Below are positions 48,360 through 57,708 of a DNA stretch of 64,000 bases, piece after piece. Numbering within the stretch: the stretch's first letter is position 1; each line of letters starts with the position of its first letter. A model generated the notes under the pieces. That model ran no database searches. It was not told where the DNA came from and was given only the letters and a program-made list of their open reading frames with translations. The position numbers and the translations under genes were made by a program. Origin of the DNA: Amycolatopsis mongoliensis (GTDB lineage: Bacteria > Actinomycetota > Actinomycetes > Mycobacteriales > Pseudonocardiaceae); contig NZ_CP127295.1 of assembly GCF_030285665.1 (NCBI RefSeq), positions 558,001 to 622,000 on the forward strand. The letters are read 5' to 3'.

Positions 48360-49097
48360 TCAGTACGGCAGTTTCCCCTCGGCGACACCCGCGACGGCCG
48401 CTTCGAACTGCGTGCGGACGTACTGCCAGAGCCCGCCGCCGAGCGAAATCCTCGCCACCCCCAGTTCGGCGAGGCCGTCCAAGCCCGGGCTGCCCGGCCA
48501 CGCGGGCGCGTTGACGGCGCCGCCGGCCCCCTGCACGAACTCCGCGATCAGCTCGGGCGTGCGCAGGTGGATCGGGTAGACGCAGTCGGCGCCCGCCTCG
48601 AGGTAGGCCCTCGCCCGGGCGACGCCGTCGGCGAGGTGGTCCTTCGGATCCACCCCGCGGAAGGAGTCGACGCGGGCGTTGATCACCAGGCCGTCGCCCG
48701 CCGCCTCGCGCAGGGCGGCGATCCGCTCCGCCTGCTCGGCGACCGGCCGTACCTCGCCCGTGGCGTGGTCGGTGTCCTCGAAGTTGCAGCCGACGGCGCC
48801 GGCGTCGAGCAGCCGGCCCGCCAGCTCGTTGCCGGAGAGGCCGTAGCCCGACTCGGCGTCGACCGTCACGGGGACGCTCACGGCCTTCGCGATGCGCTTC
48901 GCCGCGGCGAACATCTCCCCGGCCGGGGCCTTTTCGCCGTCGGGGAAGCCGAGCGCGGCGGCCACGGCGACCGAGCTGGTCGCCACGGCCGGGAACCCGG
49001 CGGCCTCGACGAGCTTGGCCGTGTCGGCGTCCCACGCGTTCGGCAGGACCAGGGGCTTGCCGGGGACGTGCAGCGCCTTGAGCGCGGCGGCCGTCAC
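48360..49097 (-). CDS. Isocitrate lyase/PEP mutase superfamily protein
   Basis: 245 aa from GTG 49097, overlapping the upstream stop (GTGA). Barrel with PLVLPNAWDADTAKLVEAAGF, VTVDAESGYG, GAVGCNFEDTDH, and INARVDSF; the KKCGH loop of true isocitrate lyases is missing, so it is in the oxaloacetase/phosphonopyruvate group. Substrate not certain. It is translated with the AhpD-like gene. Confidence 0.87.
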   Translation of the reverse strand: MTAAALKALHVPGKPLVLPNAWDADTAKLVEAAGFPAVATSSVAVAAALGFPDGEKAPAGEMFAAAKRIAKAVSVPVTVDAESGYGLSGNELAGRLLDAGAVGCNFEDTDHATGEVRPVAEQAERIAALREAAGDGLVINARVDSFRGVDPKDHLADGVARARAYLEAGADCVYPIHLRTPELIAEFVQGAGGAVNAPAWPGSPGLDGLAELGVARISLGGGLWQYVRTQFEAAVAGVAEGKLPY

Positions 49098-49555
49098 GCG
49101 TCGCGCTTCGGGAGCGGCGTGTGGCTGGTGATCGTCATCCGGTTCCAGCTGTTGATCGCGATGACCTCCCACGCGACCGCGCGGTACTGCTCCTCGGTGA
49201 ACACCCGCGCCGCCTCTTCGTAGACGTCGTCGGGCACGGTCTGGGTCGCGGACAGCCTGGTCATCGCCTCGGTGAGGGCGAGGGCGGCCTGCTCCTGCTC
49301 GGTGAAGAGATCCGTCTCGCGCCAGCCGTCGAGCACGAACAGCCGCCGCGGCGACTCGCCCAGCTCCAGCGCGTCGCGCGAGTGCATGTCGAGGCAGTAC
49401 GCGCAGCCGTTGATCTGGGACGCGCGGGTCTTGACCAGTTCGAGGAGCTTGGGGTCGAGGCCGGCGTTCGCCCCGGCCTTGTTGACCTCGGCCTGCAGGG
49501 TGGCCATCGCCTGGTAGAGCTCGGGCGCCTGCCCGAGTCCGATTCGCTTCGTCAT
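49094..49555 (-). CDS. Carboxymuconolactone decarboxylase/AhpD-like protein
   Basis: 153 aa from ATG 49555 (GTG 49564 possible). Peroxidase-type motif VKTRASQINGCAYCLDMHSRDAL: CAYC with the proton-relay Glu and His, followed by helical region EQEQAALALTEAMTRL. Such proteins reduce peroxides or protect enzymes. Divergent from the PdxR gene across 46 bp, with a shared operator there. Confidence 0.9.
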   Translation of the reverse strand: MTKRIGLGQAPELYQAMATLQAEVNKAGANAGLDPKLLELVKTRASQINGCAYCLDMHSRDALELGESPRRLFVLDGWRETDLFTEQEQAALALTEAMTRLSATQTVPDDVYEEAARVFTEEQYRAVAWEVIAINSWNRMTITSHTPLPKRDA

Positions 49556-49574
49556 GGTTTCCACGCTAGCCCGA

Positions 49575-49598
49575 ACTGGTCCACGGGTATGGTCCAGT
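49575..49598. promoter_or_regulatory. PdxR/MocR operator
   Basis: Within 24 bp lie two direct TGGTCCA repeats (49577-49583, 49590-49596) inside an ACTGG...CCAGT inverted frame. MocR/PdxR proteins bind such paired direct repeats. The position is between divergent starts. Confidence 0.65.
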
Positions 49599-49601
49599 CA
49601 C

Positions 49602-50984
49602 ATGGCTGATTCGTGGTCCAGTTCCGGGATCGACGTCCACCTCGACTGGCTGCCCTCGACCGGCCGGAGCGGCCTCGCGGCGGCGATCCGCGCGGCCATC
49701 CGCGAGGGCCGGTGGCAGGCGGGCGCGCCGGTGCCCTCGACCCGTTCCCTGGCGCACGACCTGGGCGTCGCCCGCGGCACGGTGACGCGGGTGTACGCCG
49801 ATCTGGCCGCCGAGGGGTACCTGCGCACGGCCCAGGGCGCGCCGACCCGCGTGGCGACGGCGGGATCGCTGCCCCAGTCCGCGCCGCGGCAGGCGCCCCG
49901 CGACCCGGCGCCGCGCTGGGACCTGCGGCCGGGGCGCCCGGACCTGACGGCGTTCCCGCGGCAGGCCTGGATCACGGCCACCCGCCGCGCCCTGCTGCGG
50001 ACCCCGGCGGCGGCGTTCGGCTACGAGTCGGAACTGGGCGCGCCCGAGCTGCGGGCCACGCTCGCCGGCTACCTCGCCCGGGCCCGCGGGGTGGTCGCCG
50101 ACCCGGCGCGGATCGTGGTGTGCCACGGGTATTCGCACGCCATCGCCGTGCTGTCCCGGGCCCTTTCCGAGCTGGGCACCGGCGAAATGGCGTTCGAGAA
50201 CCCGTCGCTGGCCATGTACCGCTCGATCGCGGCTGCGCAGGGCCAGCGGGTCGTCGGCGTTCCGGTCGACGAACACGGGCTCGATGTGTCCGCTTTGGAC
50301 AGTCCCGCGGTGGTCGTGACGGCGGCGCACCAGTACCCCACCGGCGTCACGCTGGCCCCGCCCCGGCGGGCGGCCCTGACCCGCTGGGCGACCGAGTCGG
50401 GGGCGTTCGTGCTGGAGGACGACTACGACGGGGAGTTCCGCTTCGACCGCCAGCAGGTCGGGGCGCTGCAGGCGCTGGCGCCGGAGCGGGTGGTGTACGC
50501 GGGAACGGCGAGCAAGACGCTGGCCCCGGCCCTGCGGCTGGCGTGGCTGGTGCTGCCACGGACGCTCGTGGAGCCGGTCCGCGCGGCGATGGCCGACAGC
50601 GGCTCGCGCCCGGCGGTGCTGAACCAGCTGGCCCTGGCCGAGCTGATCGACTCGGGCGCGTACGACCGGCACGTCCGCCGCAGCCGCGCCGAGTACCGCT
50701 CCCGCCGCGCTCGCCTGCTGGCGGCGTTGCCGGACTCGGTGCGCCCGCAGGGCATCGCGGCCGGCCTGCACCTGCTGCTGATCCTCCCGCCGGACGGCCC
50801 GTCGGAGGCGACGGCCCTGGCGGCCTGCCGCCGCCGCGCGATCGGCATCGAGGGCTTGGACGGCTACTGGATGGACGCCGGCCGCCCGGGCGGCCTGATC
50901 GTCGGCTACGCGGCGACGCCGAAGCACGCGTTCACCGGCGCCACCCAGACTCTGGTGGAAGCCCTCTGGGAAATCACCGCCTGA
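49602..50984 (+). CDS. MocR/PdxR-family regulator (GntR helix-turn-helix with aminotransferase domain)
   Basis: 460 aa from ATG 49602. GntR winged helix at 18-80 (GLAAAIRAAIREGRWQAGAPVPS, DLGVARGTVTRVYADLAAEGY), then an aminotransferase class I fold with AHQYPTGV, FVLEDDYDGEF, and SKTLAPALRLAWLV, whose lysine should hold PLP. These proteins sense PLP or an amino-acid aldimine. It probably controls the divergent AhpD/PEP-mutase pair. Confidence 0.92.
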   Translation: MADSWSSSGIDVHLDWLPSTGRSGLAAAIRAAIREGRWQAGAPVPSTRSLAHDLGVARGTVTRVYADLAAEGYLRTAQGAPTRVATAGSLPQSAPRQAPRDPAPRWDLRPGRPDLTAFPRQAWITATRRALLRTPAAAFGYESELGAPELRATLAGYLARARGVVADPARIVVCHGYSHAIAVLSRALSELGTGEMAFENPSLAMYRSIAAAQGQRVVGVPVDEHGLDVSALDSPAVVVTAAHQYPTGVTLAPPRRAALTRWATESGAFVLEDDYDGEFRFDRQQVGALQALAPERVVYAGTASKTLAPALRLAWLVLPRTLVEPVRAAMADSGSRPAVLNQLALAELIDSGAYDRHVRRSRAEYRSRRARLLAALPDSVRPQGIAAGLHLLLILPPDGPSEATALAACRRRAIGIEGLDGYWMDAGRPGGLIVGYAATPKHAFTGATQTLVEALWEITA

Positions 50985-50986
50985 CG

Positions 50987-51091
50987 ATCACGCGTGTCGA
51001 CCCCCCAATCACGCGTGTCGACCCCCTAATCACGCGAGTCGACCCTTCAATCACGCGAGTCGACCTCCCCATCACACGAGATTCCCGAGCG
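50987..51091. repeat. Five 21-bp tandem repeats
   Basis: Units start at 50987, 51008, 51029, 51050 and 51071, period exactly 21 bp. The core is ATCACGCGTGTCGACCCC; units 3 and 4 read GAGTCGACC, the fifth is degenerate. It begins right after the PdxR stop, and lies before the convergent cyclophilin stop. Confidence 0.85.
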
Positions 51092-51128
51092 GGCCACCCC
51101 CGAGCCGGGAGGTGGCCCGCGGTCGCCG

Positions 51129-51854
51129 TCAGAACCAGCAGTCGGGCCGGACGCGGAGCAGTTCCGTCCGCAGCACCGGCGTCCCGTCGACCGGTGCCGG
51201 ATCGTCCGCGGTCGGCTGGATCCCGCCGGCGGCCACCTTGTCGAGCGTCTTCAGCCCTTCGGCCTCGACCGTGCCGAACACCGTGTAGTTCGGCCGCAGC
51301 GCGGAATCGCCGTACACGACGAAGAACTGCGAGCCGTTCGTGTCCGGCCCGGCGTTGGCCATCGCCAGCAACCCGCGCGCGTAGACCTTGCGCGCGCCGG
51401 TCGGGTCGGTCTGCGCCGGCGGCAGGTCCACCGGCAGCTCGTCCTTGTACTTGTAGCCCGGCCCGCCCTCGCCGGTCGCGCTCGGGTCGCCGCACTGCAG
51501 CACCTTCAACGTCGGGTACGCGGTCAGCCGGTGGCACACCGTGTGGTCGTAGAACCGGTGCCGCGCCAGGTGCAGGAAGCTCTGCACGGTGCACGGTGCC
51601 TTTGCGCGGTCCAGCCGCAGCGGCAGCGCACCCTGGCTGGTCGGGACGGCGACGTCGACCTTGCCGTGGCTCGGCGTGTGCCGCGGGTCGGGCGGGAGCG
51701 GCACCGGCCGCGCGGGCGGTTCGTCCGGCGTCTCGGTGTACTGGCACGGCCCGTGCGTCGTCTTCGGCGGCGGCGCGTCGGCCGCGGTGGCGACGCCGTT
51801 GCCTGCGACGAACAACGCGCCGGCCGCCAGCGCGGTGACGAGTGTCTTCTTCAT
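51129..51854 (-). CDS. Secreted cyclophilin-type peptidyl-prolyl isomerase
   Basis: 241 aa from ATG 51854 (SD GGGAGGG). Signal peptide 1-25, then a Pro-rich stretch, then a cyclophilin domain (about 65-240): LHLARHRFYDHTVCHRL, GEGGPGYKYKDELP, MANAGPDTNGSQFFVVYGDS, YTVFGTV. The FHR motif of active sites reads YDHTVCHRL with the Arg in place. Three extra cysteines (C38, C88, C109) may form a disulfide; it assists folding of secreted proteins. Confidence 0.9.
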   Translation of the reverse strand: MKKTLVTALAAGALFVAGNGVATAADAPPPKTTHGPCQYTETPDEPPARPVPLPPDPRHTPSHGKVDVAVPTSQGALPLRLDRAKAPCTVQSFLHLARHRFYDHTVCHRLTAYPTLKVLQCGDPSATGEGGPGYKYKDELPVDLPPAQTDPTGARKVYARGLLAMANAGPDTNGSQFFVVYGDSALRPNYTVFGTVEAEGLKTLDKVAAGGIQPTADDPAPVDGTPVLRTELLRVRPDCWF

Positions 51855-52125
51855 CCTGCACGCCCTCCCAGTGATCGCCCGGTTCCGGAGCGCCCCGCAG
51901 TCTAGGGCGCGGCACCGACGGCAAGAACCGGCGAAAGTCGCCCATGTCAGCCGGTCGGGTGAACCTCGGCGGCCGAGCCCGGAAATTGTCGGACCCCTCA
52001 GCACGATGGTGATCACGCGGCAAATCCGCCGCACCCGAAGAGAGGGCGTCATGACATTCCGGCGAAGACCCCTTGCCGTGGCACGGTTTCTGCTCACGCG
52101 ACTCGCGTCGGCGGTCCGGGCCGCA
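51855..52125. other. Gene-free spacer before meaB
   Basis: 271 bp, no gene I can support. A short frame from ATG 52051 has a good SD (GAGAGGG) and codes MTFRRRPLAVARFLLTRL, but its continuation is the antisense of meaB. It may be a gene remnant. Confidence 0.4.
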
Positions 52126-53091
52126 CTACCCCCGCAGGTCCGCGATCAGCTCGTCGGCGGCGGCGAACGGATCGATCTCCCGCGCCACCACGCGCTCGGC
52201 CACCCCGGCGAGCCGTCCGCCGCCCCGCAGGTCCTCGAGCTCGGCCCGCAACCGGCGCACCGCGATGGCCTCGACTTCGTCGCGCGCCCGCGCGACCCGG
52301 CGCCGGGCCAGCTCGTCGTGCGCCACCAGCCAGTCGTGGTGCGCGGCCAGCGCCCGCACGACCTCGTCGATGCCCTCGCCCTTCGCCGCGACCGTCCGCA
52401 CGATCGGCTGGCGCCAGCTCGCGCCCCGGATCTCGCGGCGCGCCAGCGAAATCATCTGCTTGAGGTCGTGCACCGTCGCGTCCGCGCCCTCGCGGTCGGC
52501 CTTGTTCACGACGAAGATGTCGGCGATCTCCAGCACCCCGGCCTTCGCGGCCTGGATGCCGTCGCCCATCCCCGGTGCGAGCAGCACCACCGTGGTGTCG
52601 GCCAGCTTCACGACGTCCACTTCGGACTGCCCGACGCCGACGGTCTCGATCAGCACGACGTCGAAGCCGGCGGCGTCGAGCACGCGCACCGCCTGCGGGG
52701 TCGCCCACGACAGCCCGCCGAGGTGACCGCGCGTGGCCATCGAGCGGATGAACACGCCGGGGTCGGTGGCGTGCTCGGTCATCCGGATCCGGTCGCCGAG
52801 CAGCGCGCCGCCGGAAAACGGCGAAGACGGGTCGATCGCGAGCACCCCGACCCGCTTGCCCTCCGCGCGCAGCGCGGTGAGCAGCGCCGACGTCGAAGTC
52901 GACTTGCCGACGCCGGGTGGCCCGGTGAGCCCGACGACCCGGGCCCGCCCGGTGTGCGGGGTCAGCGCCCGGGCGATCTCGGCGACGCGGGGGTGGGCGT
53001 CCTCGACGAGCGACAGCAGCCGCGCGACGGCACGGGGCTGCCCGTCCCGCGCGCGGCCGACCAGGTCGTCGAGGTCGAGTGCACCGGCCAC
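52126..53091 (-). CDS. meaB: Methylmalonyl-CoA mutase-associated GTPase
   Basis: 321 aa from GTG 53091, immediately after the thiolase stop (TAA-GTG). G3E P-loop GLTGPPGVGKSTSTSAL (57-64), switch III-type IETVGVGQSEVDV, DTTVVLLAPGMGD, and NKADREGAD. MeaB loads and guards the B12 cofactor of methylmalonyl-CoA mutase. Mutase genes are not in the window. The pairing with thiolase is common in actinobacteria. Confidence 0.93.
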   Translation of the reverse strand: MAGALDLDDLVGRARDGQPRAVARLLSLVEDAHPRVAEIARALTPHTGRARVVGLTGPPGVGKSTSTSALLTALRAEGKRVGVLAIDPSSPFSGGALLGDRIRMTEHATDPGVFIRSMATRGHLGGLSWATPQAVRVLDAAGFDVVLIETVGVGQSEVDVVKLADTTVVLLAPGMGDGIQAAKAGVLEIADIFVVNKADREGADATVHDLKQMISLARREIRGASWRQPIVRTVAAKGEGIDEVVRALAAHHDWLVAHDELARRRVARARDEVEAIAVRRLRAELEDLRGGGRLAGVAERVVAREIDPFAAADELIADLRG

Positions 53092-54279
53092 TTACGCGGA
53101 CGGCACCCGCAGCAGGAGGGCGTCGCCCTGGCCGCCGCCACCGCACAGCGCGGCCGCGCCGAGCCCGCCACCGCGGCGGCGCAGCTCGTGGATCAGGTGC
53201 ACGGCGAGCCGGGCCCCGGAGGCGCCGATCGGGTGGCCGAGCGCGATGGCCCCGCCGTTGACGTTGACCTTCTCCGGGTCGAGGCCGAGCTTCTCGGTGG
53301 AGACGAGCCCGACCGCGGCGAAGGCCTCGTTGATCTCGACGAGGTCGAGCGCGTCGGCGGTGAGGTTCGCCTTCGCCAGCGCGGCGAGGATGGCGTTCGA
53401 CGGCTGCTCGTGCAGGCTGGCGTCCGGGCCGGCGACGACACCGTGCGCGCCGATCTCGGCGATCGGCGTGAGGCCGAGCTCCTCGGCCTTCGCCTTGCTG
53501 GCCACGACGACCGCGGCGGCACCGTCGGAGATCTGCGAGGCGGAGCCCGCGGTGATGGTGCCGTCGGAGGCGAAGGCGGGGCGCAGCTTGGCGAGGCTTT
53601 CGGCGGTGGTGTCGGCGCGGACGCCCTCGTCGGTGTCGAAGACGACCGGGTCGCCCTTGCGCTGCGGGATGGACACCGGCGCGATCTCGTCGGCGAAGTA
53701 GCCGTTCTTGATCGCCTCGGCCGCACGCTGGTGCGAGCGGGCGGAGAACGCGTCCTGCTGCTCGCGGGTGACGCCGTAGCGGGAGTTGTACTTCTCCGTC
53801 GAGGAGCCCATGGCGACCTGGTCGAAGGCGCAGAAGAGCCCGTCATAGGCCATGTGGTCCACGAGCGTGGTGTCGCCGTACTTGAAGCCGGAGCGCGACT
53901 TGGGCAGCAGGTGCGGTGCCTGGGTCATCGACTCTTGGCCGCCGGCGACGACGAGGTCGAACTCGCCGGCGCGGATCAGCTGGTCGGCGAGCGCGATGGC
54001 GTCGAGGCCGGAGAGGCAGACCTTGTTGATCGTCAGGGCGGGCACGCTCATCGGGATGCCGGCGGCGACCGCGGCCTGGCGGGCCGGGATCTGGCCGGCG
54101 CCCGCGGTCAGCACCTGGCCCATGATCGTGTACTGCACCGCGTCCGGGGCGACCCCGGCGCGTTCGAGGGCCGCCTTGATCGCGACCCCGCCCAGCTGTG
54201 CCCCCGTGAAGTCCTTGAGGGATCCGAGCAAGCGCCCGATCGGCGTACGGGCGGCACCCAGGATCACGGAACCGGACAC
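53092..54279 (-). CDS. Acetyl-CoA acetyltransferase (thiolase)
   Basis: 395 aa from GTG 54279 with SD GGAGGA. Active sites: nucleophile C88 in [25 protein letters not shown] with catalytic His, [11 protein letters not shown] with the second Cys. It condenses two acetyl-CoA to acetoacetyl-CoA, the first step of the ethylmalonyl-CoA pathway or of PHB formation, or works in reverse. Divergent from the epimerase gene. Confidence 0.93.
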   Translation of the reverse strand: MSGSVILGAARTPIGRLLGSLKDFTGAQLGGVAIKAALERAGVAPDAVQYTIMGQVLTAGAGQIPARQAAVAAGIPMSVPALTINKVCLSGLDAIALADQLIRAGEFDLVVAGGQESMTQAPHLLPKSRSGFKYGDTTLVDHMAYDGLFCAFDQVAMGSSTEKYNSRYGVTREQQDAFSARSHQRAAEAIKNGYFADEIAPVSIPQRKGDPVVFDTDEGVRADTTAESLAKLRPAFASDGTITAGSASQISDGAAAVVVASKAKAEELGLTPIAEIGAHGVVAGPDASLHEQPSNAILAALAKANLTADALDLVEINEAFAAVGLVSTEKLGLDPEKVNVNGGAIALGHPIGASGARLAVHLIHELRRRGGGLGAAALCGGGGQGDALLLRVPSA

Positions 54280-54416
54280 GGCGTCCTCCAAGCGTCGGCG
54301 CATGGGCAGTTTTTCCGACCATACCCGGAGGGCGGCCTTCTTGATGGAGCCAGTGTGAGGCGGGGCACGCGACGATTCTGGCCGGACGCCATGCCCCGGC
54401 CGCCTATCCTGCCCCC

Positions 54417-54872
54417 ATGAATGACGCCCTGCGGCCGTTCGTGACGGCCATCGACCACGTCGGCATCGCGGTCCCGGACCTGGACGCGGCCATCGAGTTC
54501 CACCGCGCGCACTTCGGCCTGGAAGTGGCGCACGAGGAGGTGAACGAGGAGCAGGGAGTGCGGGAGGCGATGCTGCGCGCGCCCGGCACGGCGGGCACGG
54601 AGACCCAGATCCAGCTGCTGGCCCCGCTGCGTGACGACTCGGCGATCGGCAAGTTCCTGGCCAGGAGCGGCCCGGGGCTGCAGCAGCTGGCGTACCGGGT
54701 GTCCGATGTGGACGCGGCGTCGGCGGCACTGCGCGAGCAGGGCCTGCGCCTGCTGTACGAGGCGGCGAAGCGCGGAACGTCGAACAGCCGGGTGAACTTC
54801 ATCCACCCGAAAGACGCGGGCGGCGTCCTGGTGGAGCTGGTGGAGCCGGCCAAGGACGACGCGACGCACTGA
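54417..54872 (+). CDS. mce: Methylmalonyl-CoA epimerase
   Basis: 151 aa. Glyoxalase fold: [19 protein letters not shown] (metal H14), ETQIQLLAP (Gln ligand), INFIHPKD-type [19 protein letters not shown] (E140). The motif usually written GLHHIAF reads GLQQLAYRV, so one His ligand is a Gln, as I recall from other actinobacterial epimerases. It interconverts (R)- and (S)-methylmalonyl-CoA. Confidence 0.9.
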   Translation: MNDALRPFVTAIDHVGIAVPDLDAAIEFHRAHFGLEVAHEEVNEEQGVREAMLRAPGTAGTETQIQLLAPLRDDSAIGKFLARSGPGLQQLAYRVSDVDAASAALREQGLRLLYEAAKRGTSNSRVNFIHPKDAGGVLVELVEPAKDDATH

Positions 54873-55044
54873 GGCGGACCCGTTCCGGCGCACCGACTCC
54901 GGCGCACGTGACCCGCACGCCGGTGACAACCGCGGCCCTCAGGCCGGCATCGTCGCGACCCGGCAACGCCGAGGCCGGCCACTCACCCACGCGTCGGGGC
55001 CGCCCGTCCGGGCCGAAGCCACGGGCGAGCGTCCCCGGCGTCGG

Positions 55045-55617
55045 CTAGGCCGGCGCCGTCTTCGAAACGAGGGCGTCGGCGATGAACGTCAGCTCGCCGT
55101 CGAACTCGGCGGGCAGGTCGTCGTCCGCGTGGCGGGCCGTGGCGTGCCGGTGGCTGACCGCGCGGGCCAGCAGGCCCGATGCGTGGTCGACGTCGGCCGT
55201 GGGCAGGCCGCCGGCCGTCGCCGCCAGGATCACCGCGCGGACCTGGCGCACCAGCACCTGGAACCGCTCGTGGAGGGCGTCGCGGACGACGTGGTGGGTG
55301 TCGGCTTCGCGCCACAGGAGGTGCGAGAGCCCGAGCGACCGGCTGAAGCGGTGGTCGAGTTCGCGGACGAGCCGCCGCAGGCTGCCCACGAGGTCGCCGG
55401 GGACGACGACCACGGCCGGCTCGATGCGCTCGTCGGGCAGCCGCTCGACGAGCGCGGTGAGCAGGTCCGCCTTGTGCCGGAAGTAGTAGTGCACCAGCCC
55501 CTTCGGCACCCCGGCCCGCTCGGCGATGCGCGAGGTCGGGGTGGCGTCGAAGCCGGACTCGGCGAAGAGCGCCTCAGCGGCGCAGAGGATGCGCTCCTTC
55601 GCCGAATCCTCGGTCAT
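55045..55617 (-). CDS. TetR-family regulator
   Basis: 190 aa. Helix-turn-helix at 8-52 (ERILCAAEALFAESGFDATP, TSRIAERAGVPKGLVHYYFRHKADLL). The ligand domain has no recognised family. It lies 19 bp after the SPW gene. A palindrome TTGACnGGCnnGCCnGTCAA type sits before SPW and is its likely operator. Confidence 0.9.
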   Translation of the reverse strand: MTEDSAKERILCAAEALFAESGFDATPTSRIAERAGVPKGLVHYYFRHKADLLTALVERLPDERIEPAVVVVPGDLVGSLRRLVRELDHRFSRSLGLSHLLWREADTHHVVRDALHERFQVLVRQVRAVILAATAGGLPTADVDHASGLLARAVSHRHATARHADDDLPAEFDGELTFIADALVSKTAPA

Positions 55618-55636
55618 GCGGGTGCCTCCTGGTCCG

Positions 55637-56005
55637 TCAGTGCTGTCCTGCCGTGCGGTGCGCGGCGCTCGCGACCGGCATCGCTGCCGCGCCGGCGATG
55701 ACCGTCAGCACCCCGGCGATCCAGGACGTCCAGGACGCGCCGTTGAACTCGCTGTATCCCATCACCCACGGCGCGATGAAGAGCAACACGCCGAGCGCGA
55801 CCTGGATGCCTTCGCCGTAGACCATGCCCGGCATCGCCAGCGAGACCAGGCCGTCGAGTGCGACCAAGGCGCCCAAGATGACCATCGTCCACATCGCGGC
55901 CGTGTTCGTGCTCAGCCAAAGGGGTGAAAGAGCGGCGACCGCTCCGATGACGACTTCGGCCCAGTCATGGGGCCTGGTCCACGCGCGTGCAGAGACTTCA
56001 CTCAT
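55637..56005 (-). CDS. SPW-repeat membrane protein
   Basis: 122 aa. Two SPW repeats, about 25-60 and 80-115, with ALSPLWLS and IAPWVMGYSEF, each starting a pair of hydrophobic helices. Four predicted segments. Function unknown. Transcribed with TetR. Confidence 0.85.
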   Translation of the reverse strand: MSEVSARAWTRPHDWAEVVIGAVAALSPLWLSTNTAAMWTMVILGALVALDGLVSLAMPGMVYGEGIQVALGVLLFIAPWVMGYSEFNGASWTSWIAGVLTVIAGAAAMPVASAAHRTAGQH

Positions 56006-56065
56006 TCGTGCTCACCTCCGTCGGTGAAACTGCTGGTCGGGTGGCTGTACCCACAATTGATGGTC

Positions 56066-56091
56066 CCCTTGACTGGCCAGCCGGTCAAGGG
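56066..56091. promoter_or_regulatory. TetR-type operator between SPW-TetR and the ccr gene
   Basis: CCCTTGAC at 56066 mirrors GTCAAGGG at 56084, and the middle continues symmetrically as TGGCCAGCCG. Each half has a TTGAC that could be a -35 in its direction. It lies 60 bp from SPW and 120 bp from ccr. Confidence 0.75.
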
Positions 56092-56210
56092 ACTTCCGTC
56101 ACAGTTTCGACGTGTAATCGTGCCGCTCGTCTCGTACAGTTGTGCACCAGAGTTACCGGCGAGTAATTTCTGCCGCCAACGCCGTTGACCCCCATCCCGC
56201 GGAGGAACCG

Positions 56211-57551
56211 ATGACGCAGCTCGGCGAGATTCAGCAGGCCATCCTGAACGGCGAGTCCGCCACCGTCGGCTCGTTGCCCGTGCCCGAGAGCTACCGCGGG
56301 GTGACCGTGCACGCCGACGAGGTCGACATGTTCGAGGGCCTCGAGAGCCGGGACAAGGACCCGCGCAAGTCGCTGCACGTCGACGACGTCCCCGTCCCCG
56401 AACTGGGTCCGGGCGAGGCGCTGGTCGCGGTGATGGCGAGCGCCATCAACTACAACACCGTGTGGACGTCGATCTTCGAGCCGATCCCCACGTTCAAGTT
56501 CCTGAGGAAGTACGGGAAGCTCTCGCCGCTGGCCAAGCGGCACGACCTGCCCTACCACGTCGTCGGGTCCGACCTGTCCGGTGTCGTGCTGCGCACCGGC
56601 GTCGGCGTGCACACCTGGAAGCCGGGCGACGAGGTCGTCGCGCACTGCCTGAACGTCGAGCTCGAAAGCCCGGACGGGCACAACGACACGATGCTCGACA
56701 CCGAGCAGCGGATCTGGGGCTTCGAAACGAACTTCGGCGGCCTCGCCGAGATCGCGCTGGTCAAGGCCAACCAGCTGATGCCGAAGCCGGACCACCTGAC
56801 CTGGGAGGAAGCCGCCTCCCCCGGCCTGGTCAACTCCACCGCCTACCGCCAGCTGGTCTCGCGCAACGGCGCGGACATGAAGCAGGGCGACGTCGTGCTG
56901 ATCTGGGGCGCCTCGGGCGGCCTCGGCTCCTACGCGACGCAGTACGCGCTGAACGGCGGCGCCATCCCGGTGTGCGTCGTCTCCAGCCCGGAGAAGGCCG
57001 CGATCTGCCGGAAGCTCGGCGCGGAGCTGATCATCGACCGCAGCGCCGAGGCCTACAAGTTCTGGAAGAGCGACACCGAGCAGGACCCGAAGGAGTGGCA
57101 GCGCTTCGGCGCGAAGATCCGCGAGCTGACCGGCGGCGACGACCCGGACATCGTGTTCGAGCACCCGGGCCGGGAGACGTTCGGCGCGTCGGTCTACGCC
57201 GCGCGCAAGGGCGGCACGATCGTCACGTGCGCGTCGACCTCGGGGTACATGCACCAGTACGACAACCGCTACCTGTGGATGAACCTGAAGCGGATCATCG
57301 GCTCCCACTTCGCGAACTACCGCGAGTCCTGGGAGGCGAACCGGCTGATCTCGAAGGGGCTGATCCACCCGACGCTGTCGAAGACGTACCCGCTCGAAGA
57401 GACCGGGCAGGCCGCGCTGGACGTGCACCGCAACGCCCACCAGGGCAAGGTCGGCGTGCTCGCGCTCGCCCCGCAGGAAGGCCTCGGCGTCCGCGACGAG
57501 GAGAAGCGCGCGAAGCACATCGAGGGGATCAACGCCTTCCGCGGCGCCTGA
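56211..57551 (+). CDS. ccr: Crotonyl-CoA carboxylase/reductase
   Basis: 446 aa from ATG 56211 (SD GCGGAGGA). Medium-chain reductase with YHVVGSDLSGVVLRTGVGV, LVNSTAYRQLVSRNGADMKQGDVVLIWGASGGLGSYATQ (NADPH fold), FEHPGRETFGASV, and the CCR-specific EPIPTFKFL and CO2-pocket residues region NFGGLAEIAL. It converts crotonyl-CoA plus CO2 to ethylmalonyl-CoA, the key step of acetate assimilation and of extender-unit supply for polyketides. Confidence 0.95.
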   Translation: MTQLGEIQQAILNGESATVGSLPVPESYRGVTVHADEVDMFEGLESRDKDPRKSLHVDDVPVPELGPGEALVAVMASAINYNTVWTSIFEPIPTFKFLRKYGKLSPLAKRHDLPYHVVGSDLSGVVLRTGVGVHTWKPGDEVVAHCLNVELESPDGHNDTMLDTEQRIWGFETNFGGLAEIALVKANQLMPKPDHLTWEEAASPGLVNSTAYRQLVSRNGADMKQGDVVLIWGASGGLGSYATQYALNGGAIPVCVVSSPEKAAICRKLGAELIIDRSAEAYKFWKSDTEQDPKEWQRFGAKIRELTGGDDPDIVFEHPGRETFGASVYAARKGGTIVTCASTSGYMHQYDNRYLWMNLKRIIGSHFANYRESWEANRLISKGLIHPTLSKTYPLEETGQAALDVHRNAHQGKVGVLALAPQEGLGVRDEEKRAKHIEGINAFRGA

Positions 57552-57558
57552 TCCACGA

Positions 57559-57591
57559 CGACGCCGGGGGCGGCTCCCGCTCCCGGCGTCG
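57559..57591 (+). terminator. Stem after ccr
   Basis: CGACGCCGGG (57559-57568) pairs perfectly with CCCGGCGTCG (57582-57591), 7 bp past the stop; no T-run. Confidence 0.7.
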
Positions 57592-57708
57592 GAATCCCCC
57601 GGGATACGGCCGGATCCGGCAAGATCCCTTCGCCGCATCACACGGCACGTTCGGCGCACCGCACGGGTGCTCACCCTTCCGTGACCCGGCTGCGACTACG
57701 GTAGGCGC

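Noticed and set aside
48360..49097. True isocitrate lyase of the glyoxylate shunt
   Set aside because: Only 245 aa and no KKCGH motif; it belongs to the PEP mutase side of the superfamily.
50987..51091. CRISPR array
   Set aside because: Units abut with 21-bp period and no variable spacers.
52051..52160. Possible small gene with good SD before meaB
   Set aside because: After about 25 codons it runs antisense into meaB; no homology recognised. Kept only as a possible remnant.
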